DNA of 64,000 nucleotides, taken from assembly GCA_025463005.1 (NCBI GenBank), contig JAOAPR010000046.1:19645-83644 (forward strand), in the 5' to 3' direction. The first letter of the stretch is position 1, and each line of letters starts with the position of its first letter. The DNA comes from Bryobacterales bacterium (GTDB lineage Bacteria; Acidobacteriota; Terriglobia; Bryobacterales; Bryobacteraceae). This document shows positions 17,682-26,474 of this stretch, one piece after another. Both the position numbers and the translations under genes were made by a program. Below the pieces are notes generated by a model. The model was not told the DNA's origin and did not search any database. It was given only the letters and a program-made list of their open reading frames with translations.

Positions 17682-18116
17682 GTGAGCATCCCAACAATCC
17701 TCGTCATTGAAGATAGTCTGGCTGACGTATTCCTCATTCGTCACGTCCTAGACGAGTTGGGGGAATCGTACCGGCTGGAGGTCCTTCACGACGGCGAAGC
17801 GGCTCTTTCGTTTGTTGCCGAGCATCGCTCGGGAGTCCGTAAACACGAGCCGTGTGTAATCCTGCTGGACTTAAATCTGCCCAAGTACAATGGCCTGCAG
17901 GTGCTAACCGCAATTCGCGAAGAACCGGCCCTGTCGCATATTCATGTGGTTGTACTGACCTCCGTGGTGCGTCCTGAGGAGCGGGCCGAGATTGAAGAGC
18001 TCGGCGGTATCTGTTGTATCAAACCTTCCGATTTGCAGGGAATTGAGAGCCTTGCGAGTGAGATCATGGCCCTTTGCAAAGGACGGGCGCAAGGGCTTGC
18101 CGTGCCAACTGTATAG
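17682..18116 (+). CDS. Single-domain response regulator (Rcp1-like)
   Basis: The 144-residue receiver domain starts at a GTG (17682) behind AAGGAG. The acidic pair is in ILVIEDSLADV, the phosphoacceptor Asp in CVILLDLNLPKYNG, the conserved Thr/Ser in VVLTS and the Lys in CIKPSD. It has no output domain and resembles Rcp1-type receivers that pair with phytochromes or hybrid kinases. No kinase is encoded nearby, so its partner is elsewhere. Confidence 0.9.
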   Translation: MSIPTILVIEDSLADVFLIRHVLDELGESYRLEVLHDGEAALSFVAEHRSGVRKHEPCVILLDLNLPKYNGLQVLTAIREEPALSHIHVVVLTSVVRPEERAEIEELGGICCIKPSDLQGIESLASEIMALCKGRAQGLAVPTV

Positions 18117-18229
18117 CTTCCGCTGCCCATGTTTTTGTTACGTGGTTTGCCGAACGCTTAGGTTCCACATAAGGCGAGGCCTTTCGCTACTCCTGCCGAA
18201 TCGCACGTCGCGATTCGCTCAACGGTAAA

Positions 18230-18382
18230 ATGGCCTACATGGAAGCTCGTTGCGAGAACTGCGGGGAACTGATCGAGCCCATCTCCGACCCAAGCCCTGC
18301 GCTTAGCTCTGACGATCCGCCAAGCTTTGACCTGCTCTGCCCGAAGTGCCGATTCATACTTGACACCCAGACGGAAGAGTGA
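18230..18382 (+). CDS. 50-residue zinc-ribbon miniprotein
   Basis: The open frame ATG 18230 to TGA 18380-18382 encodes 50 residues with two CxxC knuckles (RCENCGE and LCPKCRF), separated by 26 residues of acidic, Pro/Ser-rich linker. This spacing fits a treble-clef or ribbon zinc site. No specific family was recognised. Its short length makes the call moderate, but the paired knuckles are unlikely by chance. Confidence 0.6.
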   Translation: MAYMEARCENCGELIEPISDPSPALSSDDPPSFDLLCPKCRFILDTQTEE

Positions 18383-18425
18383 CGGTCTTCAGCAGCGCGG
18401 CATCACAGATATGGTTGCGACCAGC

Positions 18426-18647
18426 TCAATCACCGGTATTCCCATTCGGACGTGTCTGAGCGAGCCGATACGTTTTGGCCGTCGTGTATCGTTCCGTGCT
18501 CCCGAGGCGCTTCCTTCGCTGCTCCCGGCGCTTTACTGCACATTCGATACACAAACTGCCCAACTCAGATGGTCGTGGCTTTCCACAGCGAATACACAGG
18601 CCTTGACGCCTGCGTTCTTCCTGCCAGCGGTACTGACGCGTGCCCAT
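18426..18647 (-). CDS. Basic zinc-ribbon miniprotein
   Basis: The 73-residue protein has CIRCGKP and LCIECAVKRREQRRKRLG, two CxxC knuckles 14 residues apart, followed by a strongly basic helix. That design suggests nucleic-acid or ribosome binding, but no family can be named. It is convergent with the other zinc-ribbon gene at 18230, 43 nt away. A shorter start is possible; the zinc site lies well inside either version. Confidence 0.6.
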   Translation of the reverse strand: MGTRQYRWQEERRRQGLCIRCGKPRPSELGSLCIECAVKRREQRRKRLGSTERYTTAKTYRLAQTRPNGNTGD

Positions 18648-18752
18648 AAAAGTGGTCCGCTGTGGAGACTCATTTGCGGCCTCATATGTTTCGCTTCACC
18701 GGGGTATCTTTCGTATACCCGCTCAGAACCCGATCCCGATATGACAAAAGGC

Positions 18753-20003
18753 TCATGTCATGACCACCTTTTCGACGATGTCGGCGGCCCGTTTCTGACC
18801 TCCCGCCTGCCGGATCGCGTCTTGTAGGCGTTGGGCCCCTTTTCTATAGGTGTTGCTCCCCGGCAACATCGCCTCAATAGAGGCTCGTAACCGGGCATAA
18901 CTCAGTTGTCGAGGTGGGATAACGATCCCAGCGCCTGTTCTGCCGAGTCTGGCCGCGATCGCCGGTTGATCGTGGGTTAACGGAATGGCGATGATCGGCA
19001 CACCGAAGTATAACGATTGCTGAGTCGTGTTCATTCCCGCATGGGTGATGGTTAGAGCCGCGCGGGACAACAACTCGGTTTGCGGAGCGTAGTTCACTAC
19101 CAGCGGGTTGCCCGGCAAAGTGGGAACGTCCACGCCGCTGACATCGCCAAGCGATAGAACGAGTTGCGCATTCAAACCGGCGCAGGCCTCGGCTATAAGG
19201 CGGAAATAGTGGCTGTCCTTACTTTGCAGCGTGCCTAACGAGCCATATATCAGCGGCCTTCCGTCCAGCTTCTCGAAAGGAAATGGAACTTTTGAAGAGA
19301 GGCGATCAAACCAGGGACCGAGATAGTGGAATCCGGAAGGCAACCGTTCTCTTGGGAAATCGAATTCCTTCGGCATCTGCGCCAGTTGGGCGGCGCGGGA
19401 AAACGAATCGTCGGGCGTCCGGAGCTGCGGCAGCTTCCAGCGTCCTCGATACTGATTGAGGACCTCCTGGATAGGGCGAATGAAATGATCCGAAATCGCG
19501 TAGCCAATCTTGTTTCGCAAGCGCGACAAATTTGAATCGCGCCAGGTCCATCCTACAAAAGGAGGCGGGATTAGCGGCTCGCGGTTGAGAGGCAAACTGG
19601 TACAGATGCTCACGAAGGGCAACTCCAAGTGTTCGGCTACGGTTGCGCCGGCCGGCTCATTTTGATCCACGAGCAGAGCGTCTATGCCGGAAGCGCGAAC
19701 AGCATCCGGGGCAAATTCGAGTATTAACTGCGAAATGCGGCGCTCGCACTCCACCGCATACTTCAGCGACTTCACACCATTGAGAGCCGCCAGCTTGGCA
19801 ATCGACTGCGCCAAGGTACCTGGAGGAAAATGTTCGCGGCCGAGAGCCGCAAATCCAAGCTCCTCGGAACGCACTCTGGATTCAAACTCTGCCACCTGGA
19901 AGACGGTAACCCTATGACCTCGGCTGATGAGAGTTCTTCCCAGTGCTGCCAACGGGTTCATGTGACCCGCGACTGGGGGGCAAATCATGCCGAAATGGGA
20001 CAT
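18753..20003 (-). CDS. GT1 (UGT/MGT-type) glycosyltransferase, copy 2
   Basis: The 416-residue GT-B enzyme starts MSHFGMICPPVAGHMNPL, the typical UGT first strand with acceptor-site His. The C-terminal domain has LIYGSLGTLQSK and the donor-binding region NYAPQTELLSRA then ITHAGMNTTQQSLYFGVPI and PLTHDQP, a variant of the UDP-sugar signature HxGxxT...E-x-L-x-x-GVP-x-x-x-x-P. Relatives include zeaxanthin glucosyltransferase and macrolide glycosyltransferases, which sugar-coat hydrophobic small molecules. It closely resembles the adjacent upstream gene (tandem duplication) and is the last gene of the minus-strand operon. Confidence 0.88.
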   Translation of the reverse strand: MSHFGMICPPVAGHMNPLAALGRTLISRGHRVTVFQVAEFESRVRSEELGFAALGREHFPPGTLAQSIAKLAALNGVKSLKYAVECERRISQLILEFAPDAVRASGIDALLVDQNEPAGATVAEHLELPFVSICTSLPLNREPLIPPPFVGWTWRDSNLSRLRNKIGYAISDHFIRPIQEVLNQYRGRWKLPQLRTPDDSFSRAAQLAQMPKEFDFPRERLPSGFHYLGPWFDRLSSKVPFPFEKLDGRPLIYGSLGTLQSKDSHYFRLIAEACAGLNAQLVLSLGDVSGVDVPTLPGNPLVVNYAPQTELLSRAALTITHAGMNTTQQSLYFGVPIIAIPLTHDQPAIAARLGRTGAGIVIPPRQLSYARLRASIEAMLPGSNTYRKGAQRLQDAIRQAGGQKRAADIVEKVVMT

Positions 20004-20023
20004 GGTGTGGCGGTTTTCTCTCT

Positions 20024-21265
20024 TTAACGTCCAGCTATATTTTCGATGAGGTCTCCGGCGCGTCGAACTCCGCCGGCTGCGCGAATCGCTTCAGCAATGC
20101 GTTGGGCTTGATTGGCATAATTACGATTCGCGAGTAGCTTCCCTACCTCGGCTCGAAGTCGCGAAGGATTCATTTGGGAAACCGGAATCATTTCTCCCGC
20201 ACCGACCCAGCGAACTCTTTGAGCAATCGCCGGCTGCTCGTAGGTGAGCGGCGTCACGAGTAAGGGCACCCCGAAAGTGAGTGAATCGAGCACCGTGTTT
20301 AGCCCCCCGTGCGTAAAAGTCAGGCTTGCCTTTTGGAGCAGCTCGAGCTGCGGCGCATAGGAGACGGCCAGTACATTTTCCGGCAGCGAGCCCAGCGACT
20401 CCTTGCCCGCCCCCGCAATCACGAGCTGAACCTCAAGTCTCCGGCAAGCTTCTGCAAAACAATGAAACAGCTTTAGATTCTTATTTTGCAGCGTTCCGAG
20501 CGAAGCGTAGATTAATGGGCGGCCGTCCAGCCGCTCCCACGGAAACTCTATGTGGCGCCGGCGCTGGCGGCGCAGTGGCCCCACGTAAAAGAAACAATCC
20601 GGAAGCGACCGGCGCGGGAAATCGAACTCACGCGGCTGTTGGCTGATCTGAGCGAGCGACGAGAATGTATCGCTAAGATCCTGGTGAGCGGGAAGTCTCC
20701 ACCGCGTGCGGTAGTCGGCGAGCACATTCCGAACCGGCGCCAGGATGCGATCTGAAATCGCATTCCCAAGCCGGTTTCGAAGTCGTCCCCACGGATCATC
20801 GCGATAGTTCCAAGGTGTGAATGGAGGAGGGACGGCAGGCTCGCGGTTCAGCGCCAGAGCGTTGCAAATCGTAATGAACGGCAATCCCAGATACTCCGCT
20901 ACGCTCCCGCCGGCCGGCTCGGTCTGATCCACCAGAAGTACGTCGACGTGCGCGGCCTTTACGGCCGAAGGCGCGTCCCGGCAGATCGTTTCCGTGGTCT
21001 TCTGAATGGCCCGCACGGTGAAGCGCAAAGCCGCCAGGCCCGAACGCCTACCCAATTGCGCCAACGAATCCTGGAGCGAACCGAGCGGGTGATCACGCAC
21101 GCCGATAGGACAAAAATCAATCTCTTCTGAGCGAACTTCTGCCTCAAGATCCGGGATTTGAAAAAACGTCACGCGGTGCCCACGAGCCTGCAGCTCGTGC
21201 GCCAGCGCTAGAAAGGGATTTACGTGACCGGGAACCGGCGGGCCGATGATGCCGAAGTGAGTCAA
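20024..21265 (-). CDS. GT1 (UGT/MGT-type) glycosyltransferase, copy 1
   Basis: The 413-residue paralogue of the 18753 gene is colinear with it over the full length: MTHFGIIGPPVPGHVNPF, VDVLLVDQTEPAGGSVAEYLGLPF, GRPLIYASLGTLQNK, VSYAPQLELLQKA and FTHGGLNTVLDSLTFGVPL. The divergence between copies is mainly in the N-terminal acceptor half, so they may act on successive positions of one aglycone or on different products. The start overlaps the desaturase gene by 4 nt, and 20 nt separate it from the second copy. Confidence 0.88.
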   Translation of the reverse strand: MTHFGIIGPPVPGHVNPFLALAHELQARGHRVTFFQIPDLEAEVRSEEIDFCPIGVRDHPLGSLQDSLAQLGRRSGLAALRFTVRAIQKTTETICRDAPSAVKAAHVDVLLVDQTEPAGGSVAEYLGLPFITICNALALNREPAVPPPFTPWNYRDDPWGRLRNRLGNAISDRILAPVRNVLADYRTRWRLPAHQDLSDTFSSLAQISQQPREFDFPRRSLPDCFFYVGPLRRQRRRHIEFPWERLDGRPLIYASLGTLQNKNLKLFHCFAEACRRLEVQLVIAGAGKESLGSLPENVLAVSYAPQLELLQKASLTFTHGGLNTVLDSLTFGVPLLVTPLTYEQPAIAQRVRWVGAGEMIPVSQMNPSRLRAEVGKLLANRNYANQAQRIAEAIRAAGGVRRAGDLIENIAGR

Positions 21266-22347
21266 TTACCGGTGGACCGCACAGGCGGCTGAGCGCAGAG
21301 TTTCGCACTTCGTCCACTCTGCTGCCCGCTTTTCCCGCACCGATAGAGGCGCCGAAGCGACCAGGGAAGGCTGGGACTCGTGAGCTCCTGATAGCCGGCT
21401 TCCGGGGAAAGGCTCGAGACAAGCCGTGCGTACGCCGTTCCAAGATTGTGATAAGGAATCCCCGGAAAGTAGTGGTGCAGGGCGTGATACCGCAAGCCCA
21501 CCGGCGCCCAAAGTTCCGTCCAAAGAGCTCCGGGGGTGTCGATGGAATCCAGCAATTGTCCTTCGCGATCTAAGGGCGTCCCCGTACTTTCGTAACGATG
21601 GGCTCCCAGAGCACGCAGCGCATTGCAAAGAGCGGCGCACGCGCTGATGCCGCTCCAGACCGCCAATGCCTTCCATCCCAGGCCGTAGTGCCAGGCGATG
21701 GTAGCCGCTGCGAGCCAGACAACCAAAATCGCCATCTCCCAACGCCGCATCCACGAGGTCAGAGAAGGCGTCTCTTCTCTGCGATACAGAGTGTTCATCG
21801 AAAGGGAAGAGGCATGGACAACCAGCCATCGATGAAGGTTCGGCCATAGTAAGCCGATGGGGGCCAATATCAGGAACCGAAGCAGAAGCGCGAGCGGAAT
21901 CAGAACGCTATGCGCGGCGAAAACGACGGTCATCCAATGAGACTTTGCGAAAGGAAGATACTCGGGGTCCTGATCCGTTCCGTACGTTGCGAGACTATGA
22001 TGATTCGAATGCACCCCGACATAAACGAACGAGGGCATCAGGAGCGGGATGCCGAAAATCGCGTTCCATACGGTTTCGAAGCCGCGCAGATGGGACCGGC
22101 GAATGTGGCTGATCTCGTGGACAAAGCATAGCCCGCGATATAAAGCGCACGTGGCGATCAGAAACCCCAGCCACATGCTGGCGGAAAACGGTTTCGCGAG
22201 CAGCGCCACTCCAAAGCCGCCCCAGCCTGCCATCGCGCTGAACAGGAGATCCGCCCAAAAAATCGCAGGTCGAGGCTGATGAAGATCCTTTACCAACGAC
22301 CAGGCGTCGCTGTGGGTTTTCATTTCTTTTAACTCCACACGACTCAT
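21262..22347 (-). CDS. Membrane fatty acid desaturase-like protein
   Basis: The 361-residue integral membrane protein has the three His boxes of di-iron desaturases/hydroxylases: HEISH at residues 77-81, HSNHH at 113-117 and HALHH near residue 297. Several hydrophobic segments lie between the boxes. It should act on an acyl chain, probably on a carrier, lipid or the product of this operon. It overlaps the FAD enzyme gene upstream and the GT1 gene downstream by 4 nt each, so it is clearly part of the pathway rather than of general lipid metabolism. Confidence 0.88.
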   Translation of the reverse strand: MSRVELKEMKTHSDAWSLVKDLHQPRPAIFWADLLFSAMAGWGGFGVALLAKPFSASMWLGFLIATCALYRGLCFVHEISHIRRSHLRGFETVWNAIFGIPLLMPSFVYVGVHSNHHSLATYGTDQDPEYLPFAKSHWMTVVFAAHSVLIPLALLLRFLILAPIGLLWPNLHRWLVVHASSLSMNTLYRREETPSLTSWMRRWEMAILVVWLAAATIAWHYGLGWKALAVWSGISACAALCNALRALGAHRYESTGTPLDREGQLLDSIDTPGALWTELWAPVGLRYHALHHYFPGIPYHNLGTAYARLVSSLSPEAGYQELTSPSLPWSLRRLYRCGKSGQQSGRSAKLCAQPPVRSTGN

Positions 22348-23987
22348 ATCGGCTGATATCGCCCCGGCGCGAGCACGCCGTTGGGATCGATAGCGTCCTT
22401 GATCGCGCGTACCAGCCGGCCATATCCGTCCGGCCCGTTCATTTCAGACATGCCCTGAATGCCCAGCCTATAAGAGTGATAGCCTCGCTCTGTCAGCTCC
22501 CGCTGCAGGTGGAGGTAACATGCCATCGCCTGGTCGTCTTGGCCCGGTTCGCGGCGGTCGTAGCAAATCGAAATCACGCAGGCCACGGCGCGCTCTGTAA
22601 TGAGTGTCATCGAGATGCTCGGCTCGAAGCCATACTCGAGCAGGATGCGGTTTGTGAGCTCGGCGATCACTTCGACGTGCTGCCCCTCCATCGGAGCGAT
22701 GGGAGCGCACCACAGCAGTCCGCAGCCGTCGCGATCGGGGTCCATGCTGGGCGGAGGAACGCTTTTCTTCCGCCAATAGGCGCTTGCCAGCGGCTGTTCA
22801 GTGGGCACTCCCTTCATGAGACCGTAAACAGGACGCGCCAGATCGAGTGTCTTGCTCAGATCCCACCCCGTCATGAGTTGGTACAGCTTGGCGAAACGGG
22901 AGGCGAACGCCAACCTGCGGTCATCCAAAAACTGCAGGCGATCTACCTTGCCCTTCAGCGCCTTGCGCACAGCTCGACGGGCCTCCGCGACTTGCCCCCG
23001 CGTTCCATACAAGCCGCCCGAACCGCTCCAGGCGCCAAACTTGAGACGGCTTCGAAGTCCGGTCATCAGCTCGGGGCGCAACGGTGTTTCCCCGTTGGTT
23101 TCCTGCCATGGATATTGCTGTATGCCCGCCAGCACTTTATAATCGTTCGCAATGTGCACGGTGCTGCGGAGAATACCTTGCAGGCGCAGCGGCCGCAAGG
23201 CCTCGATCAGCGGAGCGATCTGATCGTTGCGATTGCACTGGAAGAAGAACGCCTCGAAATGTTCCGGCGCTGGCATCAGCCAGATCGTCATGCGCGTCAC
23301 GATCCCCAGATTCGACTGTGAAAACAGACCTTCTAACGTCGGCCCAGCACCCCACCTGTAAACGGCGCCGGTGAGAGCTCCGGGGAAACGGCAAAACCCC
23401 GTTTCCGCAGTCTCGCCGGTTGGCAATACCACTTCGAAGCCGCAGACCTGCGCGAAATGATCGCCATAAGGGGTGTGGCCGAAGCCGCGCTCGACCACAT
23501 TTCCGATCAGGCTGCAGTCCGGACTTGAGCCCGTGGCGTCCAACCACAACCGCGATTGGCGAGCCTGCAGATACTGATAGAGCTGGCGCTGTGTGACGCC
23601 GGGCTCGACCGTTACATACGCGAGCTTTTCATTGAAATCCAGGATGCGGTTCATCCGGCTTAGATCGATCAAAACGTTCGCATCGGCTGCCGGCACGCGC
23701 GAGCCGTATCCCCAGTTCTTGCCGCTGCTGACGGGATACACCGGAATCCGGAAACGGTTAGCGATGCGGATACATTCCTGTAATTCATCGCGGCTGGCAG
23801 GTCGGACGATTGCCGGAACGGTATGGGTTGTGGCGAAAGTCGCGGTTTCCGCCGCCGCTCGACTCCGCCCATCCACGCTCACGTGGTCCACGCCCAGGAT
23901 CGCCGTCCATGATTCCAGGGCTTGATCCACTAACGCGCCAGTGTCTTCCGCAAGTGAAGCCGGCTGGCGCAGCGTGGGAACTTCCAT
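22344..23987 (-). CDS. VAO/PCMH-type FAD-linked oxidase
   Basis: The protein has 547 residues from the ATG at 23985-23987. The FAD-binding domain has IVRPASRDELQECIRIANRF, VYPVSSGKNWGYGSRVP and VERGFGHTPYGDHFAQVCG, the last matching the GxGYTPYGDH stretch of vanillyl-alcohol oxidase and 4-cresol dehydrogenase. Those enzymes oxidise para-alkylphenols. Here the operon context (acyltransferase upstream, desaturase downstream) makes a phenolic acyl intermediate, for example an acyl-tyrosine or acyl-tyramine, a reasonable but untested guess. An open frame reaches back to 24047, but that would overlap the acyltransferase gene. Whether the FAD is covalently bound was not established. Confidence 0.85.
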   Translation of the reverse strand: MEVPTLRQPASLAEDTGALVDQALESWTAILGVDHVSVDGRSRAAAETATFATTHTVPAIVRPASRDELQECIRIANRFRIPVYPVSSGKNWGYGSRVPAADANVLIDLSRMNRILDFNEKLAYVTVEPGVTQRQLYQYLQARQSRLWLDATGSSPDCSLIGNVVERGFGHTPYGDHFAQVCGFEVVLPTGETAETGFCRFPGALTGAVYRWGAGPTLEGLFSQSNLGIVTRMTIWLMPAPEHFEAFFFQCNRNDQIAPLIEALRPLRLQGILRSTVHIANDYKVLAGIQQYPWQETNGETPLRPELMTGLRSRLKFGAWSGSGGLYGTRGQVAEARRAVRKALKGKVDRLQFLDDRRLAFASRFAKLYQLMTGWDLSKTLDLARPVYGLMKGVPTEQPLASAYWRKKSVPPPSMDPDRDGCGLLWCAPIAPMEGQHVEVIAELTNRILLEYGFEPSISMTLITERAVACVISICYDRREPGQDDQAMACYLHLQRELTERGYHSYRLGIQGMSEMNGPDGYGRLVRAIKDAIDPNGVLAPGRYQPI

Positions 23988-23997
23988 GAGTAACTTT

Positions 23998-24792
23998 CTA
24001 TGCGACCGCCATAGCGCCGGAAGAAGCCAGCGACAACACGGGAACATTCAGGAGGGTCGCCGAGATCTGCTCGATCCATCGCCAGTACCTTGGGTTCGGG
24101 GAGCTGGAGGTGAACCGCACGATTTCCATCTGACAATTGTACTGCGCGTCGTAGTAGGCGGGTAGCTTCTCTCCGCCGATTTCGAGAGCTCCGCCACCGA
24201 TACGGCGCAGTATGGAGGACGAGCTGTTGCGCACCGTCGCAGTGGCGACCCCCACGCAGCCGCCTAGGATTTGCGCAAGCCCATACGTCGCCAAGGCGGT
24301 TCTGAGAGCTTCACCAGTACAGCGCCGTTCTTTCGCCAGCGCCCAGCCGCCCACCTCCACATAGGAGATCGCCTGCCGCCTGGCCGCCGCCAAGTCAGAC
24401 TCCACGGCTGCCTTGAGTTTTACGCCCCACTGACTGCACTCCGCGAGCGCGCAGTTCCGCAGGCCCAACTCGTGGAACGAGACGGTATTCCGATACTCGC
24501 GGTAGCGAACGCATCCCGAGACGGATCCTTGGTGGTCCAGCGTGAGCAAGTGCCAGCTTTCGGTGTCCGCGGGACAGCGGTGCCGGCCATCGGTGCCGAG
24601 CTGTTGGTGGCTGATCGCGCCATCCTCCAGATAAATGCGTCCCCGCATTCTCTGCATGTCGGCGAGTATCGATGCATAACGACGCGGGTCAATCATGACG
24701 TTCTGAAAGCGCGCCGGAATGCGGGAAGCGCACGGAGCGAGAAGGATAAGCTGCTGATGCGCTGCGGAAAGAGAACTTGGTATGAGTTTCAT
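23998..24792 (-). CDS. GNAT/autoinducer-synthase-like acyltransferase, operon-leading
   Basis: The 264-residue protein has a GNAT-like order: RGRIYLEDGAI (N-terminal loop), SWHLLTLDHQGSVSGCVRYR (beta4-5 strand pair), EVGGWALAKERR and ILGGCVGVATATVRN, ending QMEIVRFTSS. This arrangement is reminiscent of N-acyl amino acid synthases and LuxI-like enzymes that use acyl-ACP, although the defining residues cannot be verified by eye. Homology to the gene at 26823 is plain throughout. It is the first gene of the 24792 to 18753 minus-strand operon. The promoter should lie in the 790-bp AT-richer gap upstream. Confidence 0.7.
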   Translation of the reverse strand: MKLIPSSLSAAHQQLILLAPCASRIPARFQNVMIDPRRYASILADMQRMRGRIYLEDGAISHQQLGTDGRHRCPADTESWHLLTLDHQGSVSGCVRYREYRNTVSFHELGLRNCALAECSQWGVKLKAAVESDLAAARRQAISYVEVGGWALAKERRCTGEALRTALATYGLAQILGGCVGVATATVRNSSSSILRRIGGGALEIGGEKLPAYYDAQYNCQMEIVRFTSSSPNPRYWRWIEQISATLLNVPVLSLASSGAMAVA

Positions 24793-25584
24793 TGCTTGAC
24801 AATCCGTTCAGAGACACTTGCCGTGTGGACCGCAAATACTACGGCCGGATATTTAGCGGATCGGGGGCGCGACTTTCTTAAAGACCCAGTGAAAGCGAAA
24901 GAGACAGTTTCCGGGCCTTCACCCACACCGCTATGTGAGCGACTCTCAAGACCAACTTGGCCACTAACTACTTTGGATAAGGGGACATAGTAACATCTTT
25001 TTCCCCTACCGGCAACAGCGAGTTTTGAACTCATCGGTGATTTCATCCTGTGTAGTACTAACTCGGCGTTATGTCTACAAGGCTTTAGGGAAAGTCCACT
25101 TTGTTGGGAAGTTTTCAAAATATTGATATTAAACAGCTTATCTATACTATTAGGGCAGACGCTTATGCGGTCGTCGGTAAATCTATGTGCCCCGCATCAG
25201 GGATTAAACTGCCGCCGGCCTTAGGTCCTTCGCCTGTACTAGAAAAGGGGATTAGATGCCGCAACCCGCACTTCGTCCCATTAAACGAGGCTGGCATGCC
25301 AAACTTCCGCCCTCAATTTTGAGAGTCCAGCGATCCCACCGATATCTTCATTTTTTTCATAGTCATAGCAAGCGACTAAGGTTTCCAATTAGCCTCCTCT
25401 GCGCCGGACGGGGGGACCGGAACCTTTTGATCCAAATAGTACTTATGAGTCGCAACAGTACTGGACAGGACCACGAGGACGTGGCATACTGACCTTGTTG
25501 ATTTTGGCGCACGAAGTCTAAGGTCAATAACGGAAAACCCATAGGGCAAAATTTCCGTAGAATATACGAAGAAAGAGGAGGACT
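24793..25584. other. Long AT-rich divergent intergenic region
   Basis: No convincing gene is visible in these 790 bp; short frames lack family resemblance and ribosome-binding sites. Base composition is visibly lower in GC than the neighbourhood, especially 25000-25570. It separates the minus-strand acyltransferase operon from the PEP-CTERM gene, so it likely carries both promoters. A strong Shine-Dalgarno (AGAGGAGG, 25574-25581) ends it. Confidence 0.6.
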
Positions 25585-26322
25585 ATGAAATTGCGTTTGA
25601 GTTGTTTGGTAGCACTATCCGCCCTTGCGGTATCGATGGCCGGGACTGCGGCTGCAAGCCCCATTGTCGGTAATCTCAACATCTTTGGCGGAGTGTCGGT
25701 CTCTGCGACGACAATCGACTTTTTGCCGCTCGGCGGCGGAACGGGGACTGCTGCGGCTGATGCATTCACAAACACACTTTCGTTTGCGGTGCTGAACACC
25801 GGCAACCCCGCTGCTCCTGCTACGGGAACGATCACGGATCTGCTCGGCGGGCCCAGTGTTGGGGCAGTCAGTGTCTTGAACTTTCTCTCCGGTTTCACCC
25901 TAGCCCCCAACATCGCTTTCGATCTGACCTTTATCAATCCGGGAATCTACAGTGCAGCGGGCTGCGCAGCGACACCGGCGGCTGCCGGGCAAACCTGTAC
26001 TCCCCCCGGTTCGCCCTTCAATCTGAGCAACATTTCGTCGGGAGGCCAACTGAGCACCGTAATTTCCTTGGGTCTGGCTGGAAACGTCCGCAATACCACC
26101 ACCGCCGAAGTTAGCTCGTTCACTGGCGTCTTGTCGACGCAGATCGACAATACCAGCTTTCAATCGATCCTGGCGACATTGAGCACTCCTGGGGGCTCCA
26201 TTTCCACCAGCTACTCCGGTTCGTTCGTAGTCACCGCGATACCTGAACCCGCGACCTCCGGATTGATCGGTGCCGCGCTTTTGGGACTTGGTTTCCTGTC
26301 GCGTCGCCGGGCCCGCAGCTAA
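25585..26322 (+). CDS. PEP-CTERM sorting-signal protein
   Basis: The 245-residue exported protein has a signal peptide (LRLSCLVALSALAVSMAGTAAA), a Thr/Ser/Gly-rich beta body, and the C-terminal PEP-CTERM signal: IPEPATSGLIGAALLGLG followed by a basic RRRARS. Exosortase recognises this tripartite tail and processes the protein at the periplasmic side. No exosortase is encoded in the window. The body contains one CAATPAAAGQTC loop and no catalytic motif, so an extracellular matrix or adhesive role is likely. Two hairpins follow. Confidence 0.9.
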   Translation: MKLRLSCLVALSALAVSMAGTAAASPIVGNLNIFGGVSVSATTIDFLPLGGGTGTAAADAFTNTLSFAVLNTGNPAAPATGTITDLLGGPSVGAVSVLNFLSGFTLAPNIAFDLTFINPGIYSAAGCAATPAAAGQTCTPPGSPFNLSNISSGGQLSTVISLGLAGNVRNTTTAEVSSFTGVLSTQIDNTSFQSILATLSTPGGSISTSYSGSFVVTAIPEPATSGLIGAALLGLGFLSRRRARS

Positions 26323-26348
26323 TAGCAAGTCGGGAGTCTCACCTGCAT

Positions 26349-26375
26349 CCTTAGGGTACGTGCAGTACCCTAAGG
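26349..26375 (+). promoter_or_regulatory. Perfect 11-bp inverted repeat
   Basis: CCTTAGGGTAC (26349-26359) and GTACCCTAAGG (26365-26375) form an exact 11-bp stem around GTGCA, 27 nt after the PEP-CTERM stop. It has no T-tract and precedes the more canonical terminator at 26406. It could protect the 3' end of the transcript or act as an operator for the next gene. Confidence 0.5.
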
Positions 26376-26405
26376 GTGTGGAAGTTAAGTGAGTGGATCA
26401 AACGT

Positions 26406-26431
26406 AAAGGCCCTACCTCCATAGGGCCTTT
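26406..26431 (+). terminator. Rho-independent-like terminator after PEP-CTERM gene
   Basis: AAAGGCCCTA (26406-26415) pairs exactly with TAGGGCCTTT (26422-26431) around CCTCCA, followed by ATTGCATTT. The A-rich start and T-rich end allow bidirectional function, but the only gene reading into it is the PEP-CTERM gene. Confidence 0.75.
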
Positions 26432-26474
26432 ATTGCATTTGGAGTATAGATTGCTCTAGTCGGAGTGGAGCAAG

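Noticed and set aside
22476..23321. 281-codon plus-strand frame
   Set aside because: Antisense to the VAO-type oxidase, no family features.
25101..25492. Two short plus-strand frames in the AT-rich spacer
   Set aside because: No ribosome-binding sites, no family features, irregular codon use.
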